From: Microbispora oryzae
GTDB lineage: Bacteria; Actinomycetota; Actinomycetes; Streptosporangiales; Streptosporangiaceae
Direction of reading: 5' to 3'
Length of the DNA: 64,000 bases
Assembly: GCF_017896165.1 (NCBI RefSeq)
Contig: NZ_JAFCNB010000012.1
Coordinates: forward strand, 150,763 to 214,762
Below the pieces are notes generated by a model. That model ran no database searches and was not told where the DNA came from. It saw only the letters and a program-made list of their open reading frames with translations. Positions 1 through 7,966 of the stretch are shown piece after piece (position 1 is the stretch's first letter; each line of letters starts with the position of its first letter). The position numbers and the translations under genes were made by a program.

Positions 1-101
1 GCGATCTCATGGCCCTCGCCCGGGAGGTCCGCGACGGCGTGCGGGAGAAGTTCGGTGTGATCCTCGTCAACGAGCCTGTGCTGGTGGGCGTCACGCTCTG
101 A
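1..101 (+). CDS. murB: UDP-N-acetylmuramate dehydrogenase, C-terminal end (partial)
   Basis: Only the last 32 codons are inside the window; the reading frame begins at base 3. The peptide reads DLMALAREVRDGV...KFGV and ends NEPVLVGVTL. This matches the C-terminus of MurB, where a glutamate in the L-x-N-E-P motif is part of the catalytic apparatus. MurB uses NADPH and FAD to reduce UDP-GlcNAc-enolpyruvate to UDP-MurNAc, the second committed step of peptidoglycan synthesis in the cytosol. The call rests on a short tail, but the VNEPVLVG ending is distinctive. Confidence 0.85.
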   Translation, partial: DLMALAREVRDGVREKFGVILVNEPVLVGVTL

Positions 102-160
102 CCTGCCCTTCCGGTGGTGCGGGGGGCCGAGCGGTCACCGGGCACGGTTAGACTCTGAGG

Positions 161-275
161 CGAACACCGAAGGGGAGTAGTCCCGAATCCACCGATCGAC
201 ATACTGGCCCGAGCCGATCAGGCTCATCAGGCCCGGTCGTGGAGCCCGAGCGGCGGACGAGACCTTCGGCCCGAC
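161..275 (+). ncRNA. yybP-ykoY manganese riboswitch
   Basis: The sequence contains the family's signature elements in order: GGGGAGTAG at 172-180, ACATACTGG at 199-207, and GACGAGACCTTCGGCC at 256-271. The closing helix is perfect: CCGAAGG (167-173) pairs with CCTTCGG (263-269). In this family two internal loops come together to bind Mn2+, and ligand binding turns on the downstream gene. The RNA lies about 100 nt upstream of a GDT1-type Mn2+ exporter gene, the classical partner. The intervening GC-rich stretch would be the expression platform. A TAGACT at 149-154 could be the -10 element. Confidence 0.85.
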
Positions 276-373
276 AGCGTCCATATTCACGCTGCCGGGC
301 CGGAGTCGTGCGCCCGAGATCCCCCGGGTGTGAGGCGGCGGCCCGGTCGCGCCCCACCCCGAAAGGCGACCCG

Positions 374-949
374 TTGTACGCCCTCTGGATCTCCCTGGTG
401 GTCATCTTCGTCGCGGAACTCGGCGACAAGAGCCAGCTGATGGCCCTCACCTTCGCGACCCGGTTCAGGCCGCTGCCCGTGCTGGCCGGCATCACCGTCG
501 CCACGGCGCTCGTCCACCTGGTCAGCGTCGCCCTCGGCCGGTTCGTCGGCGACGCCCTCCCCACGACCGCCATCTCGATCGTCGCCGGCCTGGCGTTCCT
601 CGGCTTCGCCGCGTGGACGCTGCGCGGCGACGAGCTCACCGACGAGGAGTCGAACAAGGCGGCCACGACCACCCGCAACGCGTTCTTCGCGGTCGCCGTG
701 GCGTTCTTCCTCAGTGAGCTGGGCGACAAGACCATGCTCGCGACCATCACGCTCGCCACCCAGAACGGCTGGCTCGGCACCTGGATCGGCTCCACCGTCG
801 GCATGGTGGCGGCCGACGCGCTCGCCATCCTGGCGGGGCGCTTCCTCGGCGCGCGGTTGCCGGAGAAGTGGATCAAGTACGGCGCGGCGGGTGCGTTCGC
901 GGTCTTCGGGCTGGTCCTGCTGGCCGAGCCGCTGCTCACCGCGTCCTGA
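374..949 (+). CDS. TMEM165/GDT1 (UPF0016) family manganese exporter
   Basis: A 191-residue membrane protein made of two homologous three-helix halves. Each half carries the family signature E-x-G-D-K-[ST]: AELGDKSQ near residue 15 and SELGDKTM near residue 115, the predicted metal-binding sites. Family members such as bacterial MneA and eukaryotic TMEM165 move Mn2+ (and Ca2+) out of the cytosol. The start is taken as TTG at 374, preceded by GAAAGG at a 7-base spacing. The frame is open further upstream to GTG 239, but that stretch is arginine-rich and lies over the riboswitch expression platform. The upstream Mn riboswitch supports both function and regulation. Confidence 0.88.
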   Translation: MYALWISLVVIFVAELGDKSQLMALTFATRFRPLPVLAGITVATALVHLVSVALGRFVGDALPTTAISIVAGLAFLGFAAWTLRGDELTDEESNKAATTTRNAFFAVAVAFFLSELGDKTMLATITLATQNGWLGTWIGSTVGMVAADALAILAGRFLGARLPEKWIKYGAAGAFAVFGLVLLAEPLLTAS

Positions 950-1037
950 CCCGTCCTCGCCCGTCCTGATCCCCGGAATAGCGACCCCCCACCCCCGGAA
1001 TAGCGGCTCCCGGTAATGCGGGGCAATACGGGAGAGC

Positions 1038-3914
1038 TCAGCCGAGCAGGGACAGGCGGTGGGCCGCGGCCGCGGCCTCGCCGCGGGTGGAGGCGTCGAG
1101 CTTGGCCAGGATGTTCGACACGTGCACGCTCACGGTCTTCGCCGAGATGAACAGCTCGGCGGCGATCTCCCGGTTGCTCAGGCCCGCCGCGACCAGGCGG
1201 AGCACCTCGAGCTCCCGGGGAGTCAGCGGGGTGCGGCCGGCGGCGGGGTCCGCCGTCTCGGTCAGGACCGCGCCCACGCGGCGGGCCAGGGCGTCGACGC
1301 GGTCCGTCAGCGGGGCCGCCCGAAGCTCGGCGGCGATTGGCCTGGCCTGCCGCAGCCGGGCCGTGGCGCCGTCCCGGTCGCCGGCCGCCGCGGCCGCCGC
1401 GGCGGCGCGCACGAGCGCCTTCGCATGGGAGTACCGCCGGTCGAGGCGGGCCCACGCCGCCGCGGCGGCGTCGAACTCGCCCAGGTAGACGAGGCGGAAG
1501 GCGCCGCTGACCGGCCCGAACGCCTCCAGGCCGGCGCACAGCTCGTCGCCCCTGGCGCGGACCGTCGCGGTGAGCCCGGCGTCGATGGACGACGCGGCGT
1601 CGCAGACGTCGCGGATGCCGGCGAGCAGCCGCCAGCCGAGCATGGCCTTGCTCGACAGCGGGGGATCCACCAGGGCCCGGTCCGCCACCTCCAGCGCCTT
1701 CAGCGGCTCGCCGGACAGCAGGTGCCAGGCCAGCCGCAGCCGGGTGTTGTTCGTCCAGTCCTGGGCCCATTCCTCCGGTTGCGTGGAGAAGGCGCCGACT
1801 TCGGTGAGGAGGTCGCCCGCGAGCTCTGTCTCGCCGCGGGCGACGGCGATGTCGGCCCTGACCCGCATCAGGTGACGGCGGTGCAGCAGGGAGGGATCCA
1901 TGGCGAGCACCCGCTCGATGACGACGAGGGCCTCGTCCCACTGCCCGAGCGACACCAGCGCCTCGGCCCGGTTGTTGGCGAGGAACACGCCGTGGTTCCG
2001 GTATCGGCCGTACTGGCGGGCCAGCTTCTCCCCCTTGACGGCGAGCTGGATCGCCTCCTCCGAGCGCCCGAGGTTGTCGAGCGCGTCGACGTTGTTGCCC
2101 AGAGCCCGCAGTATGATCCGGGGCTCGCCGAGGCGGGTGCCGATCGACGCCGCCCGGTTGTTGGTGGAGAGTGTCCCCTCCAGGTCGCCGGAGACGGAGT
2201 GGCCCAGGGCCAGGTTGATCAGGAGCTCCGCCTCCTGGGGCTCGTCGCCCGTCGCCCGCGCGATGCGCAGCGCCTCCTCAGTGAACGCGGTGCCCTCCGC
2301 CACCCGGTCGGCGACCATGAGCAGGTTGCCCAGCCGGCCGAGAACGGCCGCGCGGGTGTCGCTGGGCGTCGGGACCAGCCGCTCGGCGCCGCGGAGCGCG
2401 TCGAGGGCGCCGGGCCGCGCCTTGTGGAGGTACGCGTTGGCCTTCCGCACCATGAGGAGGGCGACCCGTTCGGGCGACTCACTCTCGTCCAGCTCCGCGA
2501 GCGCCCCCTTGACGTACTTGAGGCAGCGGTCCATGTCGCCGCTGACGTAGGCGGCCTCGGACGCGCGATCCAGCACCTCGCAGTGGTCGACCTCGATGCG
2601 CTCGCCGGCGTCGGGGACCTTGTCCCACAGGCCCAGCACCCGCTCCAGGAGCTGAAGCTGCTCGGTGTACGCGAACGACTTGGCGGCCTTGCGCGCCGCC
2701 TCCCAGGCCGAGATGAGAGCCCAGACGTCGTCGCGCGCGGAGTACCAGTGGTGCGCGATCTCTATTGCCGCGCGGCCGTGGGGTACCAGGCCGCGATCGC
2801 GGTCGATCTCCTCCGCGTACCGCGCGTGGATCCGGGCGTGCTCACCCGGAAGCAGCTCGTCGTGGACGGCCTCGCGGATGAGGGCGTGCCGGAACGCGTA
2901 GGCCCGGCCGTCGGCGATCTGCAGCACGTTGGCGGAGATCGCGGGGCGCAGCGCGTCCTCCAGGTCCGGGTCGGACAGGCGGCTGGCCGCCGCGAGCAGG
3001 TCGTGGCCGACGCGGACCCCGCCGGCCGAGGCGATCCGCAGTACCCGCTGCGTCTCCTCCGGCAGCCGCTCGACCGTGCCGATGATCAGATCGTGGAGGG
3101 ACTCGGGGAACGACCCGTCGTTGCCGCAGTCGAGCAGGGCCTCCACGAAGAGGGGGATGCCGCCGCTGCGGGCGAAGACGCGGTCGACCCGGGCGAACTC
3201 CGGGGTGACGCCGAGGATGCCGGCCATCTGGGCGGCCACCTCGTCCTGCGTGAAACGGGGGAGATCGACGCGGGTCACGCCGTCGACCCGGCTCAGCGCC
3301 GCCAGCACCGGCCGCAGCGGATGCGTGCGGTGCAACTCGTCCGACCGGAACGTCAGCACCATGAGGACCGGCGCGGACTTGAGGTTGCGGCTGAGGAACG
3401 AGATGAGGTCGCGGCTGGACCGGTCGGCCCAGTGGATGTCCTCGATCACGAGGACCACGGGACGCTGCTCGGCCAGCCGTTCCAGCAGCGTCAGGATGAG
3501 CTCGAAGAGCCTGGCGCGGGCGGACTCGCTCTCGCCGTCGCCGCTCGGCTCGCCGAATTCGGGCAGGAGCCGGGCCAGGTCACGGCCCGCGCCCTCCGGA
3601 AGGAGGGCCACCACGTCGGCGGCGCTCGTCTCCCTGACGAGCTGGCGGAGCGCCGCCGTGAACGGGGCGTAGGCGAGTCCCTCGGCGGACAGCTCCACGC
3701 AGCCCCCGACAAGCACGTGGGCGCCGTCCTGCTCCGCCTGCTCGGCGAACCGGGCGGTCAGACGGGTCTTCCCCACACCGGCCTCGCCACCCACGAGGAC
3801 GGCCGTAGCGGCCTGCTTGCGTGCCTGCTCGTAGGCTTCCGTCAAGTTCTCCAGCTCGGCGCCCCGCCCGACGAAGACGGGGCTGACAGCCCGGCGCGCC
3901 ATGGGGTTAAGCAT
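1038..3914 (-). CDS. Large LuxR-family ATPase transcriptional regulator (LAL type)
   Basis: A 958-residue regulator with an N-terminal AAA-type ATPase, a long TPR-like helical middle and a C-terminal LuxR helix-turn-helix. The Walker A motif GGEAGVGKT lies at residues 42-50. The Walker B-like VLVIEDIHWAD is near residue 155. The DNA-binding domain starts at LTPRELEVLRLVAAG and ends near the C-terminus. LAL proteins integrate ATP and an effector to activate target genes, often carbon-source or secondary-metabolism genes in actinomycetes. The ATG at 3914 follows GAAGGG at a 7-base spacing. It faces away from the deoC operon, so a role in that pathway is only a guess. Confidence 0.88.
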   Translation of the reverse strand: MLNPMARRAVSPVFVGRGAELENLTEAYEQARKQAATAVLVGGEAGVGKTRLTARFAEQAEQDGAHVLVGGCVELSAEGLAYAPFTAALRQLVRETSAADVVALLPEGAGRDLARLLPEFGEPSGDGESESARARLFELILTLLERLAEQRPVVLVIEDIHWADRSSRDLISFLSRNLKSAPVLMVLTFRSDELHRTHPLRPVLAALSRVDGVTRVDLPRFTQDEVAAQMAGILGVTPEFARVDRVFARSGGIPLFVEALLDCGNDGSFPESLHDLIIGTVERLPEETQRVLRIASAGGVRVGHDLLAAASRLSDPDLEDALRPAISANVLQIADGRAYAFRHALIREAVHDELLPGEHARIHARYAEEIDRDRGLVPHGRAAIEIAHHWYSARDDVWALISAWEAARKAAKSFAYTEQLQLLERVLGLWDKVPDAGERIEVDHCEVLDRASEAAYVSGDMDRCLKYVKGALAELDESESPERVALLMVRKANAYLHKARPGALDALRGAERLVPTPSDTRAAVLGRLGNLLMVADRVAEGTAFTEEALRIARATGDEPQEAELLINLALGHSVSGDLEGTLSTNNRAASIGTRLGEPRIILRALGNNVDALDNLGRSEEAIQLAVKGEKLARQYGRYRNHGVFLANNRAEALVSLGQWDEALVVIERVLAMDPSLLHRRHLMRVRADIAVARGETELAGDLLTEVGAFSTQPEEWAQDWTNNTRLRLAWHLLSGEPLKALEVADRALVDPPLSSKAMLGWRLLAGIRDVCDAASSIDAGLTATVRARGDELCAGLEAFGPVSGAFRLVYLGEFDAAAAAWARLDRRYSHAKALVRAAAAAAAAGDRDGATARLRQARPIAAELRAAPLTDRVDALARRVGAVLTETADPAAGRTPLTPRELEVLRLVAAGLSNREIAAELFISAKTVSVHVSNILAKLDASTRGEAAAAAHRLSLLG

Positions 3915-4035
3915 GTCATGACCCTTCGTGGGGCTTCGCCTGGTTTTTCGGCTGTGCCGCCGCGCTGTCCGTGCCGCGCTGTCCCGGCGCGGCGGCGCAG
4001 TGCCTGGCGGCGCGGGGGCTCACGGAGGGCGTACT

Positions 4036-4065
4036 GCCCGGCCGGGAGGGAGGCTCCGGCCGGGC
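4036..4065 (-). terminator. Hairpin terminator between small ORF and LuxR regulator
   Basis: A perfect 10-bp inverted repeat, GCCCGGCCGG (4036-4045) with CCGGCCGGGC (4056-4065), separated by a 10-base loop. It sits just downstream of the small minus-strand gene and upstream of the LuxR-regulator gene. No clear U-tract follows, which is common in actinomycetes. Confidence 0.55.
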
Positions 4066-4078
4066 TTCGTGGCGGGCG

Positions 4079-4246
4079 TCATGAGGTGCGGAGCTTGCCG
4101 AACGCGCCACGCTGCCGGCGCTCACCGGACCGCTGGCTCGCCTTCCTGGCGGACGCCGCCTCACGGACGCGGCGCTGGTCCGCGGCCTCCCTCTGGAGCT
4201 CGGCAGCCCGGCCGACGACGAACTGGTAGTGAATCTCGGGACCCAT
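4079..4246 (-). CDS. Small basic hypothetical protein
   Basis: A 55-residue protein beginning MGPEIHYQFVVGRAAELQREA and ending in an arginine/lysine-rich tail. The ATG at 4246 lies 8 bases after AAGGAG; a GTG one codon earlier is an alternative start. The middle (AAELQREAADQRRVREAASA) should form an amphipathic, charged helix. I do not recognise a defined domain. Small proteins starting M-x-P-E-I-x-x-x-x-V are common in actinomycetes and uncharacterised. It diverges from deoC across a palindrome-rich region. The confidence refers to its being a real gene, not to a function. Confidence 0.6.
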   Translation of the reverse strand: MGPEIHYQFVVGRAAELQREAADQRRVREAASARKASQRSGERRQRGAFGKLRTS

Positions 4247-4294
4247 CACGGTGTCTCCTTGTTCGTTCATTTCCTGACACCTTCAAGGTTCGGG

Positions 4295-4388
4295 CTAAGG
4301 CCCCGGTCACCACATCGGGCGTATGCCTTATCTAGGGACACGGCTGAGGTCCTAGGACCGCTAAGGCGGTCGCCTGCCGCCTTAGCGG
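4295..4388. promoter_or_regulatory. Palindrome-rich divergent control region
   Basis: Between the divergent small gene and deoC lie two touching palindromes. GGTCCTAGGACC (4348-4359) is a perfect 12-bp palindrome. CCGCTAAGGCGG (4358-4369) pairs perfectly with CCGCCTTAGCGG (4377-4388) around a 7-base loop. CTAAGG or its complement occurs at 4295-4300, 4361-4366 and 4380-4385, and a CCTTA at 4326-4330. The repeated motif suggests an operator for a dimeric regulator. The stem-loop could also act as an RNA element in the deoC leader. Confidence 0.5.
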
Positions 4389-4442
4389 CTCTCGCCCGAG
4401 GCCGGTTTGGAATCATTCCCGCCGGTCGGCGATGCTGGTCTC

Positions 4443-5396
4443 GTGTCGACTATGACTACCCCGCTCGCGGAGGTCGCCTCTTCCACCTCGACGTTGCGGG
4501 CGTTCCTGCACGGCCTTCCCGGTGTAGACCGGGTCGGCGCGGACGCCCGGGCCGCGACGCTGGGCACGCGATCCATCAAGACCACAGCCAAGAAGCAGGC
4601 CATCGACCTCGCCATCCGCATGGTGGACCTCACCACCCTGGAGGGCGCCGACACCCCCGGCAAGGTGCGGGCGATGTGCGCCAAGGCCGTCCACCCCGAT
4701 CCCGTCGACGCGTCCGTGCCGTCCGTGGCGGCCGTCTGCGTCTACCCCGACCTTGTTCCCACGGCGGTCGCGGCCCTGAACGGCACGGGCGTGAAGGTGG
4801 CGTCCGTGGCCACCGCGTTCCCCAGCGGCCGCTCGTCGCTCGACGTGAAGGTGAAGGACACCGAGCTCGCGGTGGCGGCCGGGGCGTCCGAGATCGACAT
4901 GGTGATCGACCGCGGCGCCTTCCTGGCCGGCGACTATCTGAAGGTCTACGAGGAGATCGCGGCCGTCAGGGCCGCCTGCGGCCCCGGCGGCGCGCACCTC
5001 AAGGTGATCCTGGAGACCGGTGAGCTCGCGACGTACGACAACGTGCGCCGCGCCTCGTGGCTCGCCATGATCGCCGGGGCGGACTTCATCAAGACCTCCA
5101 CGGGCAAGGTGGCGCCGGCGGCGACGCTGCCCGTGACGCTGGTCATGCTGGAGGCCGTGCGCGACTTCCTGCGGACGACGGGCCGCAAGGTCGGCGTGAA
5201 GCCGGCCGGGGGCATCCGGACGACGAAGGACGCGATCAAGTATCTCGTCCTGGTCAACGAGACGGCCGGCCCGGACTGGCTCGATCCCGACTGGTTCCGC
5301 CTGGGCGCCTCGTCGCTGCTCAACGACCTGCTGATGCAGCGTCAGAAGATGACCACCGGCCGGTACGCCGGTCCCGACTACTTCACCCTGGACTGA
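4443..5396 (+). CDS. deoC: Deoxyribose-phosphate aldolase
   Basis: A 317-residue aldolase that cleaves 2-deoxyribose-5-phosphate to acetaldehyde and glyceraldehyde-3-phosphate in deoxynucleoside catabolism. The Schiff-base lysine is K217 in DFIKTSTGK, and the phosphate-binding segment VKPAGGIRT follows about 45 residues later. The protein is longer than the E. coli enzyme (about 260 residues), with an N-terminal extension typical of actinobacterial homologues. Start taken as GTG 4443; ATG 4452 and GTG 4407 are alternatives, and none has a strong ribosome-binding site. The aldehyde dehydrogenase gene follows after 4 bases, which fits removal of the acetaldehyde product. Confidence 0.93.
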   Translation: MSTMTTPLAEVASSTSTLRAFLHGLPGVDRVGADARAATLGTRSIKTTAKKQAIDLAIRMVDLTTLEGADTPGKVRAMCAKAVHPDPVDASVPSVAAVCVYPDLVPTAVAALNGTGVKVASVATAFPSGRSSLDVKVKDTELAVAAGASEIDMVIDRGAFLAGDYLKVYEEIAAVRAACGPGGAHLKVILETGELATYDNVRRASWLAMIAGADFIKTSTGKVAPAATLPVTLVMLEAVRDFLRTTGRKVGVKPAGGIRTTKDAIKYLVLVNETAGPDWLDPDWFRLGASSLLNDLLMQRQKMTTGRYAGPDYFTLD

Positions 5397-5400
5397 GGGC

Positions 5401-6828
5401 ATGTTCGAGTACGCACCCGCGCCTGAGTCGCGGGACATCGTGGACATCAGGCCCTCGTACGGCCTGTTCATCAACGGCGAGTGGGTCGAGCCGCAGGGCG
5501 AGGAGCGGCACAAGACGATCAACCCGGCGACCGAGGAGGTCCTCTCGGAGATCGCCTACGCGAGCGAGGCGGACGTCGACCGCGCCGTCGAGGCGGCCAG
5601 GAAGGCGTTCGCCACCTGGTCGGCCCTGCCGGGGTCGGAGCGCGCCAAGTACATCTTCCGGATCGCCCGGATCATCCAGGAGCGGTCGAGGGAGCTGGCC
5701 GTGCTGGAGTCGCTCGACAACGGCAAGCCGATCCGGGAGTCCCGCGACGTCGACCTGCCGCTGGTGGCGGCGCACTTCTTCTACTACGCGGGCTGGGCCG
5801 ACAAGCTGTCGCACGCCGGATTCGGCGCGGACCCCCGGCCGCTCGGCGTCGCCGGTCAGGTCATCCCGTGGAACTTTCCGCTGCTCATGCTGGCCTGGAA
5901 GATCGCCCCGGCGCTCGCGTGCGGCAACACGGTCGTGCTCAAGCCGGCCGAGACGACCCCGCTGACCGCGCTGGCGTTCGCGGAGATCTGCCGCCAGGCC
6001 GACCTGCCGCCCGGTGTGGTCAACATCGTGACCGGCGCGGGCGAGACCGGCGCCGCCCTGGTGCGTCACCCGGGCGTCGACAAGGTGGCGTTCACCGGCT
6101 CGACCGAGGTCGGGCGGCTCATCGCGAAGACCGTCGCCGGATCGCGCAAGAAGCTGACGCTGGAGCTCGGCGGCAAGGCCGCCAACATCGTGTTCGAGGA
6201 CGCGGCGATCGACCAGGCGGTCGAGGGCGTCGTCAACGGCATTTTCTTCAACCAGGGCCACGTGTGCTGCGCGGGCTCCCGCCTGCTGGTGCAGGAGTCG
6301 ATCGCCGAGGAGATGCTCGACGCGCTCAAGCGGCGGCTGTCCACGCTCAGGCTGGGCGACCCGCTCGACAAGAACACCGACATCGGGGCGATCAACTCGG
6401 CCGCCCAGCTCGCCAAGATCCGGGAACTCTCCGAGGCGGGCGAGTCGGAGGGCGCGGAGCGCTGGTCGCCCGTGTGCCCGATCCCCGACCGGGGGTTCTG
6501 GTTCCCGCCGACCGTCTTCACCGGGGTCGCCCAGTCGCATCGGATCGCCCGCGAGGAGATCTTCGGCCCGGTGCTCTCCGTGCTGACGTTCCGCACCCCG
6601 GCCGAGGCGATCGAGAAGGCCAACAACACGCCGTACGGGCTGTCGGCCGGGGTGTGGACCGAGAAGGGCTCCCTGATGCTGTGGGCGGCGGCGCGGCTGC
6701 GCGCGGGCGTCGTCTGGTCCAACACGTTCAACCGGTTCGACCCGACCTCGCCGTTCGGCGGCTACAAGGAGTCCGGGTACGGCCGCGAGGGCGGACGCCA
6801 CGGTCTGGAGGCCTACCTTGACGTGTGA
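5401..6828 (+). CDS. NAD(P)-dependent aldehyde dehydrogenase
   Basis: A complete 475-residue aldehyde dehydrogenase. It shows the IPWNFPLLMLAWKIAPAL nucleotide-binding segment, the general-base glutamate in LELGGKAANIV and the catalytic cysteine C289 in NQGHVCCAGSR. The EEIFGPVLSV and SPFGGYKESGYGREGG segments near the C-terminus are also family hallmarks. It starts four bases after deoC, so the pair probably converts deoxyribose phosphate through acetaldehyde to acetate. The next gene encodes a second, incomplete aldehyde dehydrogenase that overlaps it by 4 bases (GTGA). The physiological substrate is inferred from context only. Confidence 0.92.
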   Translation: MFEYAPAPESRDIVDIRPSYGLFINGEWVEPQGEERHKTINPATEEVLSEIAYASEADVDRAVEAARKAFATWSALPGSERAKYIFRIARIIQERSRELAVLESLDNGKPIRESRDVDLPLVAAHFFYYAGWADKLSHAGFGADPRPLGVAGQVIPWNFPLLMLAWKIAPALACGNTVVLKPAETTPLTALAFAEICRQADLPPGVVNIVTGAGETGAALVRHPGVDKVAFTGSTEVGRLIAKTVAGSRKKLTLELGGKAANIVFEDAAIDQAVEGVVNGIFFNQGHVCCAGSRLLVQESIAEEMLDALKRRLSTLRLGDPLDKNTDIGAINSAAQLAKIRELSEAGESEGAERWSPVCPIPDRGFWFPPTVFTGVAQSHRIAREEIFGPVLSVLTFRTPAEAIEKANNTPYGLSAGVWTEKGSLMLWAAARLRAGVVWSNTFNRFDPTSPFGGYKESGYGREGGRHGLEAYLDV

Positions 6829-7910
6829 CGACGCCCGCAGGGGCGCGCACGGGCCGGACTGCGACCGGCGCCGTCGCCGCCGGTTGGCCCGCCGCGTCGC
6901 GGCCGGGGCCGGCGGCGGCTACTCGCGCGGCCGCCGCTCCCGCCGCTTCGCCGTCCGGCACGGCTGGTTCGCCCACCGGGGCGGCGTCTGCCGGTGCGGC
7001 CAGACCTACCAGCCGGCCCGTCCGCTCGAGATTGGAACCTTCGATGAGTGAGCGCCTCGCCGTGCGCAAGACGTACAAGCTGTTCATCGGCGGGGCGTTC
7101 CCGCGCTCGGAGAGCGGAAGGTCTTATGTGGTGACCTCGTCGAAGGGCGACTTCCTCGCCAACGTGTCGAAGGCGTCGCGCAAGGACGCCAGGGACGCGG
7201 TGACGGCCGCCCGCAAGGCGTTCCCCGGCTGGTCGGGCGCCACGGCGTACAACCGGGGGCAGATCCTCTACCGGGTCGCCGAGATGCTGGAGGGCCGGCG
7301 GGCCCAGTTCGCGGCCGAGGTGGCCGACGCCGACGGCGTCGGCGCGAAGAAGGCCGGTGAGCTGGTGGACGCGGCCGTGGACCGCCTGGTGTGGTACGCG
7401 GGATGGTCCGACAAGATCGGCGCGGTGCTGGGGGCGTCCAACCCGGTCGCCGGGCCGTACTTCAACCTGTCGAGCCCGGAGCCGACCGGTGTGGTCGCCG
7501 TCGTGGCGCCGCCGTCGGCGCCGCTGCTCGGACTGGTCAGCGTGATCGCGCCGGTCGTCGTCACGGGCAACACCTGCGTGGTCATCGCCTCCGAGCGGGC
7601 GCCGCTCCCGTCGATCACGCTGGCCGAGGTGCTGGCCACCTCCGACCTGCCGGGCGGTGTGGTGAACATCCTCACCGGTTCGGCGGCCGAGATCGCGCCG
7701 TGGCTGGCCGGGCACATGGACGTGAACGCCGTCGACCTCACGGGCGCGGCCCCCGATCTCGCCGTGACCTGCGAGGAGCTGGCCGCGGAGAATCTCAAGC
7801 GGGTGCTGCGTCCCGCGGCGAAGCCGGTGGACTGGCTGGCCGATCCGGGCGTGGAGCGGATGGCGGCGTTCCTGGAGACCAAGACCGTCTGGCACCCCAT
7901 CGGCACCTGA
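6825..7910 (+). CDS. Aldehyde dehydrogenase-like protein lacking the catalytic domain
   Basis: The frame gives 361 residues: about 73 residues of Ala/Pro/Gly/Thr-rich, low-complexity sequence, then an aldehyde-dehydrogenase N-terminal (NAD-binding) half. The homologous part includes YKLFIGGAFPRSESG, AAVDRLVWYAGWSDKI and a decayed PWNFP site reading APPSAPLLGLV. It stops after LTGAAPDL, where the catalytic glutamate and cysteine would follow, so it cannot be a standard enzyme. The upstream GTG overlaps the previous stop (GTGA). An ATG at 7044 directly in front of the homologous region, with only GGAA upstream, is an equally plausible start (288 residues). It may form a mixed oligomer with the full-length enzyme. 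Confidence 0.75.
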   Translation: MTTPAGARTGRTATGAVAAGWPAASRPGPAAATRAAAAPAASPSGTAGSPTGAASAGAARPTSRPVRSRLEPSMSERLAVRKTYKLFIGGAFPRSESGRSYVVTSSKGDFLANVSKASRKDARDAVTAARKAFPGWSGATAYNRGQILYRVAEMLEGRRAQFAAEVADADGVGAKKAGELVDAAVDRLVWYAGWSDKIGAVLGASNPVAGPYFNLSSPEPTGVVAVVAPPSAPLLGLVSVIAPVVVTGNTCVVIASERAPLPSITLAEVLATSDLPGGVVNILTGSAAEIAPWLAGHMDVNAVDLTGAAPDLAVTCEELAAENLKRVLRPAAKPVDWLADPGVERMAAFLETKTVWHPIGT

Positions 7911-7920
7911 TCACACCGGT

Positions 7921-7951
7921 CCCGGCCTCGGTCATCCGGACCGGGGCCGGG
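7921..7951. terminator. Bidirectional hairpin between convergent genes
   Basis: CCCGGCC (7921-7927) pairs with GGCCGGG (7945-7951), and the helix continues with CGGT (7929-7932) against ACCG (7940-7943) around a 7-base loop. It lies in the 56-bp gap between the convergent aldehyde-dehydrogenase-like gene and the rho paralogue, the expected place for a shared terminator. Confidence 0.65.
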
Positions 7952-7966
7952 CCGCGCACGCCGTGG

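Noticed and set aside
1059..4229. A 1,056-codon open frame on the plus strand opposite the LuxR regulator
   Set aside because: It is the antisense shadow of a GC-rich gene: no domain, no ribosome-binding site, and the minus-strand frame has clear Walker and HTH motifs.
6818..7051. Cysteine- and arginine-rich 77-residue ORF between the two aldehyde dehydrogenase genes
   Set aside because: It is an alternative frame of the low-complexity leader, without a ribosome-binding site or recognisable motif.
6825..7910. Frameshifted pseudogene of a complete aldehyde dehydrogenase
   Set aside because: No continuation of the catalytic half is visible in any frame after 7910; a terminator and the convergent rho gene follow at once.
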